Source: Phocoena phocoena
Lineage: Eukaryota; Chordata; Mammalia; Artiodactyla; Phocoenidae
NCBI RefSeq assembly: GCF_963924675.1
Contig: NC_089231.1
Span: 74,399,191-74,463,190, forward strand
DNA: 64,000 nt
Direction of reading: 5' to 3'
The stretch's first letter is position 1. Each line of letters starts with the position of its first letter. The notes under the pieces were generated by a model that was given only the letters and a program-made list of their open reading frames with translations, was not told the origin of the DNA and did no database searches. The position numbers and the translations under genes were made by a program. Below, piece after piece: positions 1 through 11,569 of this stretch.

Positions 1-6
1 TTGCAG

Positions 7-135
7 TGGAACTTCCCGCTCTTGATGCAAGCATGGAAACTGGGCCCAGCCTTGGCGACTGGAAACGTGGTTGTGATGAAGGTGGCTGAGCAGACTCCAC
101 TCACTGCCCTCTATGTGGCCAACTTGATTAAGGAG
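7..135 (+). CDS. ALDH2: ALDH2 exon 6 (mature residues 168-210)
   Basis: A 129-bp in-frame exon directly after a TTGCAG acceptor at the window edge, followed by the donor GTGCGT. It begins [10 protein letters not shown]; the Asn (codon 10-12) is the oxyanion-hole residue Asn169. It also encodes much of the NAD-binding strand with [10 protein letters not shown], where the Lys contacts the cofactor in the family. Confidence 0.96.
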
Positions 136-3100
136 GTGCGTGGCTTGCGTCCATCTTGACCTCTATATGCCTTTGTAGAGGCTTGCTCTATAGGAGTGCT
201 GATGAGGGGCCCCCGTAGTGGGGACGGGTATTTGTAGAGAAGGGAGTGAACCCCCCTCATCCCTGCTCATCACACTTCACCTGAAGTGACCTGCACCACC
301 TCTCTTCTACATTGGGTTTCATTGCAAGACCCCTCTGAAGGATGAAAACCATTCTAAGTGAGTGCCATGGGGGCAGGGGCAAAGGGCACAGGGAATCCCA
401 CAAAACAGGCTCCTTGCTGCACCGTTTGGAATTCCTGAGCAGTACCCGGTAAGACTGCTCACCTGTGTGCTGGGCAGACTGCCGCAGCTTCTGGGAGGGG
501 ATGTGTATTCCTCTGTCCAGACCCTTTGGAGCGGGAGAACGACTCGCGGTGTCCCTGGTGTTTGCCTACAGGCCGGCTTTCCTCCTGGCGTGGTCAATAT
601 CATACCTGGATTTGGCCCCACAGCTGGGGCCGCCGTTGCCTCTCATGAGGATGTGGACAAAGTGGCCTTCACAGGCTCCACTGAGGTAAGGCATCCTAGG
701 ACCTCAAGCTTGTGGTATGTTTGGCTCAAACGCCCCCAGTCCTCAAAGGATGATGCGTTCAAGACTAGCCTCTGAGGGACTTTCCTGGCGGTCACGTGGT
801 TAGGACTCGGTGCTTTCACCGCTGTGGCCCAGGTTCAGCCCCTGGTTGGGGAACTAAGATCCCGCAAGCCGTGCAGCGCAGCTAAAATAAAGTAAAATCA
901 GATTAGCCTCTGGGTACTGCAGGGGGTCTACCCCAGGACTGCCTTTGAGTAGCTCAAGTGAGGGGCCCCATGTGTGCCAGCAGGGACCATCAGGGTGGAA
1001 CCCTTTGTGGATTGGTTGACACTCCAGCTGCTGTAGGGGGGTGGCCTGGCATCCCATGTGGGATAAAGAGGCCAGGACTGTCTATGTCTAGACTTTATAA
1101 AGCCCAGAGCTGACTGCGTGCCAAAGGTCAAAGCACCTTGGCTGTGTCAGACTCTTTGACTGGCACTGCCCTGGCAATTAAAGAGAGTGGGCTTTAGGGA
1201 GACATGAGTTCAAATCCCAGCCTTGTCATTATGACATGAGGCAATTCACTGAGTGTCTTTGGGGGCTCCATTCATTGTGTTTAAAATGAAGATGGCAGTG
1301 GGCTTCCCTGGTGGCGCAGTGGTTGAGAGTCCGCCTGCCGATGCAGGGGACACGAGTTCGTGCCCCGGTCTGGGAAGATCCCACATGCTGCGGAGCGGCT
1401 AGGCCCGTGAGCCATGGCCGCTGAGCCTGCGTGTCCGGAGCCTGTGCTCCGCAACGGGAGAGGCCACAGCAGTGAGAGGCCTGTGTACTGCAAAAAAAAA
1501 AAAAAAAAAATGAGGATGGCAGTATCTACGCAGTACAGACAGTGGGTGTGGTGTAGTGGGGAAGATAATGCGTTTTGGAGTCAAACTAACTGTTTCAGCA
1601 GCACTTACTTAGCTATGCGACCTTAGGCAAGTCAGCCTCCTGAAGCCTCCTTTTCCCCACCTATAAAATAGGGATAATAACTGTGCCCACCTCCCGGGGT
1701 TGGCCTGAGTGAGATAAAGCTTATGATGTATTCTGCGAAAGTCTAGCCCAGAGTAAGTGCTCAGTGAGTGAGTGAATGAATGAATGAATGAGTGAGTGCT
1801 GCTCTGTGCCAGGCTCCGGAGAGACAAAGACATATAAGATGCCTGGGGATTCCTTAAACATAATCACCTTGAAAGCAGGGACAAAACTCCTTTTTCCTAT
1901 CCTTGAATTCTTGGAAGGCTTCATTGCATGACTTTAGAGAAGGCATGCTGAATAGTATAATAAAGGTGATCTTTAAAATGATCCCCGAGGTAAAGATACC
2001 TTCAGACATTCAGTCTGTATGCAGAGATGGCGGTTGCGGGAGGGCAGAACTGTGGCCTAGATGACACAGTCCAGGCTCTTTCTTGGCTTAGTCACCACCT
2101 AAATTAATGCCTCAAGGGGATGTTGAGAATCTTGCAGATGGGATGGTTTCTTTCTTTCTTTTCAAATTAATTTATTTTTGGCTGTGTTGGGTCTTCGTTG
2201 CTGTGCACAGGCTTTCTCTAGTTGCAGCGAGCGGGGGCTACTCTTCGTTGCAGTGCGCGGGCTTCTTATTGCGGTGGCTTCTCCTGTTGCGGAGCACGGG
2301 CTCTAGGCGTGGGCTTCAGCAGTTGGGGCTCGCGGGCTCTAGGTGCTTGGGCTTCAGTAGTTGTGGCACATGGGCTTAGTTGCTCCGCGGCATGTGGGAT
2401 CTTCCTCGTACCCGTGTCCCCTGCATTGGCAGACGGATTCTTAACCACTGCACCACCAGGGAAGTCAGACGGGATGGTTTCTTGACCGCGGTATGTGTGC
2501 TCATTCAACAGATAAGCACAGGGGTTCTTTGTGCCAGGCTCTTGGAATATGGAGGTGAGAAGCACCCCATCCTTGCCCTGTGCTAGGAGATACCATTTAA
2601 AACACTGTGAGAATGAGGCAGGATAGCAGGTCTGAACTGGTGCTGGATGCAGTTTGCCCAAATGTGAATTCTGACTCCACATTTACTGTGTGACTTTGGG
2701 CAAGTGACTTGACCACTCTGAGCTATAGCTCCCACATTTCTATATCAAGGGAAAGAGTCGGCCCTACCTCTGAGGTTGACGTGAGGGTTGAACTTAATGC
2801 ACACAAAACACTTAGCACAGTGTCTGGTATGTAGGTGGTGCTGAGTGTGTAGAAGCCACACAGCAATGACCCTGCTCGTGTCGTTACTGTCATTGTCATC
2901 CTAGGAGCTCAGAGGATGGGGCAGTGATGGTAAGTGAATGGCCAGATTTGGTGAAATTCTCCAGGTCTCTTGTAGTCCAGCTACTCCCTCAGGTTGCGGG
3001 GGCTTCTGTTCTGTGTGTCTGAGAACATTTGGTTTTGTTTTCCTCCGCTGAGTTTGTCTCTGTTCCTGCTTCCCTATAGGTTGGCCACCTAATCCAGACT

Positions 3101-6100
3101 GCTGCGGGGAACAGTAACCTCAAGAGAGTGACCCTGGAGCTAGGAGGAAAGAGTCCCAATATCATCATGTCAGATGCTGACAGTAAGTTTTCAGGGGGGA
3201 GGTCTGATATCAACCTTCCGCTAGCTCTGTATTCTGTGGTTCCACTCAGTTCCGCAATCCTCAGCATCCCTCGGATTGGTTTCTGCCCCCAGGGCCTCAG
3301 GATGAAAGTAAGACTCCTCAGCATGGCCCTCTGGCCTACACGATGTGGCCTCTCCCCCAGCCTTTCTCCTCTCTGCTCCCTGTAATCCAGCCAGGCTGAG
3401 CTACTCACTTGCACAAGAATGCAGCATGCTTTCAGATTAGACTACTTTTCCTCCATCACATCCTTTTTCCTGGTCCTGCTGAGGTGCTCCCAGATTCATC
3501 CTCCTTGAGGGAGTCTTCCCTGATGGCCATAGGCCAGTTGGTTTGGTCCTCCAGCCGCCCTTGGCTCTATTACCACAGTGGGTGATGACCACTGTCCTTC
3601 GTGTCTATCTGCCACTTGGTCTCCACACTCAGAGAAGGGAGCAATCGGCCCTGCCTTGTTCCCACACAGAGTCTGGCACCCAGCAGGCATGAACACTGCT
3701 GGTAGTGTTAACGGGTTAAGGGTAGCAGCCACTGGGGCCAGGCTGCTCCTTACCCTCTTCTTATGGTTGCCTTCTGCCTCCACAGTGGACTGGGCTGTGG
3801 AGCAGGCCCACTTCGCCCTGTTCTTCAACCAGGGCCAGTGCTGCTGTGCAGGCTCCCGGACCTTTGTGCAGGAGGACGTTTACACCGAGTTTGTGGAGCG
3901 GAGTGTTGCCCGGGCCAGGTCTCGTGTGGTCGGGAACCCCTTTGACAGCCGGACTGAGCAGGGGCCGCAGGTAAGCCCAGTGGTTGCACGCAGGTCTCGG
4001 TGTCCGGAGCCACCATGGAGAAGCGGAAAGGGCCTTGGACTCTGAATCCGGCAGGCCTGGCTTCAAGTCTCAGCTCTGCCAGGTACCAGCTGTGCGCCCT
4101 TGGGAAGCCGCACGCTCTCTCCGAGCCACCATTCTCTCATCCATAAAGCCTGCCCTTCGTAACTCACAGAGTGGCCGTGAAGTGGAAATTAATAATGGAA
4201 AGCCCTTTGTAAATTACATACACATAATAAATATGAGGAATGGCTGTGAGAAAGGGAATGCATGTTTCCTGGACCTTGGCCATCCATATAAATGCATCTA
4301 CCAGAAAGACACACACATACCTGTTGTTAATCGCAGTTACGTCTGGGAGAAGGGCGGAGGGCTGTTGTAGCAGAGGGACTTCATTTCACTTTATACTCTT
4401 CTGAGCTGTTTGATTTAAAATTAAAAAAAAATTTTTTTTTTACAGTGAGCATGTATTCATTTTAACTAATAAAAATATAGTCAATAATAATTATAACAAA
4501 AGGAAACACAGTGCCTGACCCCACCACATCCTGATCCTTTTTCCAGCATTGGCCTTAGACCCAGCCTGTCTTGGGCTCACTCTCCACAGGGCCCTGTGCT
4601 GGCCTCCTCCAGCCTCCTCCTCCCAGGGATGAGGAATCCACAGGGTCAGGGATGCTTCCTCCCACAAATCCCTTGCACGCAGCCCTGAGCCCACTTCTGG
4701 GGCCAACAGGGGCCTCTCTGCAGGCTTCATTGTCCTGGGGACGTCTGTGTTCCTTGTGTCTACTCCCCAGGCTCCAGTGCTGGCCAAGGCAGCCTTTTTT
4801 TTTTTTAATTAATAAGTTCTATTCTTTTAGAAAAATGAGCAGAAAGTACAGAGTTCCCATATATCCCCTAACCTCCCCATCCCCTAGTTTCTCCTATTAT
4901 TAATATCTTGCATTGGTGTGATACATTTGTTATAATTTGATGAGCCAATATTGATATATTATTATTAAATGAAGTCCGTAGTTTACATTAGAGTTCACTC
5001 CTGGTGTTGTACATTCTGTGGGTTTTGACAGATGAATCAAGACATGTACCCATGATTACAGTGTCACACAGAATAGTTTCAGTGCCCTAAAAATCTCCTG
5101 TGCTCCACCAGTTCATTCCTCCCTCCCCCTAACCCTTGAACCACTGATCTTTTTACTGTCTCTGTAGTTTTGTCTTTTCCGGAATGTCATATAGTTGGAA
5201 TCGTATAGTCTGTAGCCTTTTCAGATTAGGCTTCTTCCTCTTTTTCTTTCTTTTCCCCGCAGATTGCCTTCTTTTACTTAGCAGTGTACATTTAAGTTTC
5301 CTCTATGTCTTTTCGTGACTTGATGGCTCATTACTTTTCATGGCTGAATAATATGCTACTGAGTGGATAGGCCACATTTTCTTGATCCATTCATCAGTTG
5401 ACAGACCCTGGGGTTGTTTCTACTTTTCAGCTATTGTGAATAGTGCTGCTGTGAATCCCAGCGTCTTTTTTTCTCTCATTTTTCTTTGTGGTTTGTGGCT
5501 ATATAATTATTAAGGTAATACAAATTTGTATTAAAAACTTCATAAAAAGGAATTTAAAGTAAAAAATAAGATCCCCTTGTCCCCTTCATGTCCATTCCTC
5601 ATAGGTAACCACATACACACAGAGTTACATTTTGGCATGTTTGTTTTAGCAAAAGTAGGGTCATATAATATATTTCATCCTACAAGCTTCCCCCCTCTTT
5701 ACAGAACATCTTAGGCTGCCATTCTGTGTCTGTCTGTGGACAGGTCTGTTGTTAATGATGCCAACATATGGGTGTGCCATATTAACCAGCTCCTCTACTG
5801 ATGCATACTTGCGATTGTTTCCACTTCTTGCTTCTGTAAGATGTTCCCCAGTGACTATCCTTGTTCAGGTCCCTTTGTCACATGTAGAATAAATTCCTAG
5901 AAGTTAAATAGCTGGGTCAGAGGATATGAACATCTAATTTTTTGTCTGATATTAATAAGCCATTTGCCCGAAGAGCTGTACCAGCTTACAGTCCTTTTTC
6001 TTTTTTTTAAATTGAGGTGTAATTGACCTATAATGTTGTATCAGTCCTTCTAATAATGTATGAATATTACAGAGTATGTAACATACCCTTGGTATCAATG

Positions 6101-9100
6101 TATTTTCTTACTATTTAAAATTTTTAGTAATCTCATACTTGAAAAACAAAAACAGTAGGCTTGATATTCATTTTGATATTCATTTCTTTGAGGGCTAATG
6201 AGTTTGGTGGAATCTATTCTTATGTTTTCGGCCTTGCTTATTCATGATCTGGCCCATTTCCCAGTTGGCTTCTTGCCTGTGTGGTTCTAAGCCTGAAGCT
6301 GGGAGAGGTATGGCTGTAGCATCTCTGTAACTCTGGGCTCCTTCTCCCTCAGGTGGATGAGACTCAGTTTAAGAAGGTCCTTGGCTACATCAAATCTGGG
6401 AAGGAGGAGGGGGCGAAGCTGCTGTGTGGTGGAGGGGCGGCTGCTGACCGTGGCTACTTCATCCAGCCCACCGTGTTTGGAGACGTGCAGGATGGCATGA
6501 CCATCGCAAAGGAGGAGGTTAGCATGCGTCCAGCGCTCGAGGGAATGTTCCTAGGAGGAGAAGCGGACGGTTCAGTCCAGCATCTTGACCCAGGACCCAT
6601 CCACTGGCCTTGGGCCAAATCCTGGCTCTATGCATAAGACAAATGATGTGCAATTCACTTCTGATCTTGTGCCTCTCCTCTTCAGTCTCTTATGGCTGCC
6701 AATGGTTGGGGAGAACGTCTGAATTCCCCAGCAGAGCCTACAGGTCCTTTGTGTTCTGGTCCCTGCGAGCTGTGAGTTAAAGGAATGACTCTTCCCAGCC
6801 CTTCTCATGGCCTTCATGTAAGCAGACACTGGACTAGATCAAAGGGCTGACTTCCCCACATGGCGAGAGTCCCTTGATCTTCTCTCCCCCTTGGCACTGA
6901 TTACCAACGTAGGGCAGCAACTCCATCTCATTCATTCGTTCATTTCACAAAATTTTTTTTTAACATCTTTATTGGAGTATAATTGCTTTACAATGGTGTG
7001 TTAGTTTCTGCTCTATAACAAAGTGAATCAGCTATAGGTATACATATATCCCCATATCCCTTACCACAAGTAATTTTTGAATTCCTACTATGCGCAAGGT
7101 GCTCTACAGACACTGGAGATCCAGGGGTATCCGACGTGTGTACTCTGCCCTTGTGGATTCAGACTCCCTCCACTTCCCCCAGCAGGATGAAGCCCTTCAG
7201 CGGCCCTATGCAGGGAAAACATTATACTGCCACCCCCTTTCATGGATAATTCAAAATAAAATAATATTAAAATGCAAAATCAGGGTAAGAGAGTACAACA
7301 GAGTTCTGCCTCTTTTCCCATCATGACTACTTTGATGCTATTTTTTTTTTTAATCTTGATGGAAATGGAAAATATCCATTTTCGAGAAGGGCAGGGGCTG
7401 CCTTTGCTTTGCTAGTGCCCGAAGTGCAAGATGCCCCGTCTCGCAGTCCTCGCTTCAACCATGATGGGCTCCTGGCAGTCTTCTCGCACCTCCGTCTTGA
7501 CACTCTCCACCCAGTCCTAGAATCAGTGATTTCTTCAAGAAGTCCTAGTTCCTTTAGTGGAGAATGGGATGTTGTAAGAATGGGTGTTGCGTGTGCCGGT
7601 GCCTGGAACTCCATTTCCCTCCTCCCTGCTCCTCATCCTCACTCTGGTTTGGCCAGTTTCTGCTCATGTGGTGTCACAGCTTGACTATCACCTCTCGAGG
7701 CCTTCCCTGATCCCCTGCCTCCCATCACTCAGGCCAGGTAGCTCCTCTGGGCTCCCACCACTTGTCACGGTCACATGCCAATCACTTGATTACATCAGGA
7801 TCTGTTCCCCGGGGTCTCTCCCCTGATAGGGCTGAGAGCAGCCACACCCCAACCGCAACAAGCACGCCTAGCTCCCATGTTTTGGTTTCTGAAGCCCACT
7901 AAAGCCCACTAAAAGGAACCAGGATGCCTTGAAGAAATGGCTTAGAAATAGGGCAGGGAAAGTATAAGATAAACTCAGAACATCTTGAGATCAGAGACCC
8001 TGTTTTGTTCATAGCTTTTTCTTCAGCATCTGGTGTGTGCCTTGTTGAATGACTGACTGAAATTCTTTGAAACTAAATTTCCATGTGACCTGTCAGTGCA
8101 AGCCCCTACCTCACAGGACTGTTTAGAAATAAGATAAGGTATGTAAGGTCCATGGCACACAGAAGGTAACCAGTCCCCTTAGCTTCCTTCCCTTTGTATT
8201 CCAGTGAGTGTGAGAGCTGTCTTCTCCCTCTGGAACTGTTAGGGTGTTTCTGGAGGCTTGCTACCACATCTGGAATCATCTGCTCAGCGCTGTGGAAAGC
8301 TGGGTAACAGGTGGTTCCGTGTCTGCCCCACCCACCCATTGTGCTCTCTAACCCCAGATCTTTGGGCCAGTGATGCAGATTCTGAAGTTCAAGACCATAG
8401 AGGAAGTCGTTGGGAGAGCCAACAATTCCAAGTACGGGCTGGCCGCAGCTGTCTTCACAAAGGACTTGGACAAGGCCAATTATCTGTCCCAAGCCCTCCA
8501 GGCTGGCACCGTGTGGTAAGTGCCTCCCAGCAGCCTCTCGCAACCCAGGTAGTAGAGATCCCCAAGCCAGGGTCTTCTGGAATCCACTACTCACATCCCA
8601 GAATTGGGGTGCCGGGCTTAGTTCCTCCTGGGTCAGGGTGTGGTATAGCAGATGGGGATGTCCTTCCCCCTCTCCTCCAGATGAAACTTCCCTCCAGTAC
8701 ATATGCCTGTGCAGCTGTCCTTGGGCAAGCAGATGGATGACTGGGGCTCCTTACCAAGCTGTAACAAGAGCAGGAAACCAGAGCTGAGGGCCCACATCTA
8801 TGTAAACACTGGTCTTAAAAGCTTAGCACCTATGGCACACCCACTAGGATGGCTGTAATTATTTTTAATTTTTAAAAAAAAATTATTTTATTTTTGGCTG
8901 TGTTGGGTCTTTGTTGCTGCACATGGGCTTTTCTCTGGTTGCGGCAAGTGGGGGCTACTCTTTGTTGTGGTGCGCGGGCTTCTCATTGTGGTGGCTTCTC
9001 TTGTTGTGAAGCACGGGCTCTAGGCATGTGGGCTTCAGTAGTTGTGGCTTGCGGGCTCTAGAGCGCAGGCTCAGTAGTTGTGGCGCACGGACTTAGTTGC

Positions 9101-11526
9101 TCCGCGGCATGTGGGATTTTCCTGGATCAGGGCTTGAACCCATGTCTCCTGCACTGGCAGGCAGATTCTTAACCACTGCACCACCAGGGAAGCTCCGATG
9201 GCTGTAATTTAAAAAACAGAAAATACCAGGTGTTGGTTAGGATGTGGAGAAACTGGAACCCTTACACATTGCTGGTGGGAATGTAAAATGTTGCAGCCAC
9301 TAGAAAAGTCTGGCAGTTCTCAATAAGTTAAACATAGAATTATCATAGGACCCAGCAATTCCACTCCTGGGTACATACCCAAGAGAAAAAAAACATACAT
9401 CCACACAAAAAAGTGTATCTGAATGTTCATAGATTATTCACAATAGTCAAAAGGTGGAAATAACCTAAATGTCCATCGACTGATGAATGGATACACAAAA
9501 TGTGGTTTATCTGTGCAGTGGAATATTCAGCCATAAAAAGAAATGAAGTACTGATAACCTGCTACAACATGGAAAACATAATACTAAATGAAATAAGCCA
9601 GACACAGAAGGTCACATATTATATGATTCCATTATATGACATGCCCAGAATAGGCAAATCCATTCTGGGGGGGGGGGGGGGGGGGGGGGGATGGGGAGTA
9701 ACTGCTTATTGGGTATAGGGTTTCTTTCTGGGGTGATAAATGTTCTGGGATTATATAGAGGTAATGGTTGCACAACATTGTGAATATATCATAAAGCACC
9801 TTTAAAGTGGGGAGTTTTAAATTCAGTTAAAATTTAATAATTAAAAAAAATTGCCCCAAAAAGCTTAATACCCAATTAGCAAAAATGATTCATTAAAATG
9901 GGAAGGATGAGATGACTTATGGCTTTATTTCATGTGGCCTGCTTTTGACTTCTATATACCTAGCTATTAGTAGGGTTCTACCCATCCATTTTTCTCAATA
10001 AAATTTTAGAACAATACAGGAGGTCCGAGGGGTATGATGCTTATCCTCCACCCCAAAAGTTACTTCTGAAATCTCATCTTAAATTATAGGGTCAACTGTT
10101 ATGATGTGTTTGGGGCCCAGTCACCGTTTGGTGGCTACAAGCTGTCTGGGAGCGGCCGGGAGCTGGGAGAGTATGGGCTGCAGGCATACACTGAAGTGAA
10201 AACTGTGAGTATGGGCACCTTCTCAGCCCTCTCCCTCGTGCTGGGGTCCATCAGTATTGACTGCTAGTTTCTTGTTTTAAGCCATGGAAGCTACCAAAGA
10301 GGGTAAAGACCCAGTCTCTGCTGTGTCTCATGAGGAATAAGTAGGGACTTGATCACCACTATGCCTACACAGTCCTTTGCTGGGCTTTGTTATACACTGA
10401 GTTCTGTAAAACCTGAGAGGAGGCAAAGATCCCAGTGGGCTGAAGCAGTGAGGAAAAACTTCTAATAAGAATCAAGCTATGAGGCATTAGATATCAAGGG
10501 GCATATCCTTTGCTTCTGCAATCCTGAAGAACTAAGCAGAAATAAAAAGAAAGCTTTACTTCCATAAATAGCCATCACAGCATTCTCCAACAGGGAAAAA
10601 TCAGATGTAACCTAAATGCCCAATAAATTATGGAATATTAAGTAGCTGTTAAAGTATTTTTGTAGAATATTTGATATGAAAAATGCTTATCCTTTAAAGT
10701 AAAAAAGCAGGATACAAAGTGATGTATGCAGTATAAGCTCAACTTTAAAACTGTATATGCCCATATACAGATACTCAGATATCTTTATCAAAGTGAAAAA
10801 AGACAGGAAAGAAAGATACTAAGGTAAAAATGATTTTCTGTCTACAATAAATACTAATTATAATTTAACCAGGAAACATACTCACAAATGATATTTTAAG
10901 AAAAGAGAAATGGGCACAGGGCAAGCAAACCAGCCTGGGGGTAGGGGGCGGCGATGGGAGCAGGATGAGAAAGGGGGAACAGAGCAAGAAAAGGTAAACA
11001 GTGGTCTTCATTCAGTATATACTATATAGTACGAAACTCTAATAAGATACAACCTAAGCTCTCAAGAAGATCACTGGAATAAAGTAAACATGTTTACTTG
11101 TTTATTGAAATATTTCCATTATATACAAGAGGTGAGACCCAGATTTGATATTGACATTGAGATGTCATTAGCCTATAACTGTTCATCAAAACAATAGTTA
11201 TGGAGGAGATTATTTAGGTATGGAGTGAGGGAGGAGGGAGGCCTAGGACTGAGCCCCAAGGAACTGCAGTATTTAAGGATTGACTGGAGGGCAGTGGAAG
11301 AGCCTGAAAAGGAGAGGCTTGAGTTGAGGTGATTTGTGGAGGAATCCAACTGTAAGCTGCGAATGCTGGAGCCCTCAGGAGATGAGATGTTGGGGAGAAC
11401 TCAAGAAGGCTTTTGAAGAAATGGCAGGACTTGATGGCCTAGGAGGGTTAGAGGATGTGGGTGAAGGGGGCAAAGCTGATTCAGCCCAGCATCCACACTG
11501 TGCTTGGTGCTCATGATAAAGAGTCC

Positions 11527-11569
<43 letters not shown>

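Larger units (their letters stand above)
8831..9850 (+). repeat. L1 3' part, sense, interrupted by a SINE
   Basis: L1 ORF2 and 3' UTR text such as TTGCTGGTGGGAATGTAAAA, GGACCCAGCAATTCCACTCC and ATGAATGGATACACAAAATG. It contains an unusual run of 24 G at 9667-9690. A possible target-site duplication is AAAAGCTTAGCACC (8817-8830) and AAAAGCTTAATACC (about 9859-9872). Reading frames are broken. Confidence 0.8.

Noticed and set aside
1300..1506. tRNA gene suggested by the A/B-box-like promoter of the SINE
   Set aside because: The tRNA-like region belongs to a SINE with poly(A) tail and target-site duplication; no intact cloverleaf.
3128..3385. Open frame starting in ALDH2 exon 8 and running into the intron
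   Set aside because: Only 3,128-3,182 is exon; the rest follows a clean GTAAGT donor and has no homology.
8810..8860. Alternative exon between ALDH2 exons 11 and 12
   Set aside because: The sequence is L1- and SINE-derived, and exons 11 and 12 join in frame directly (TG|G for Trp).
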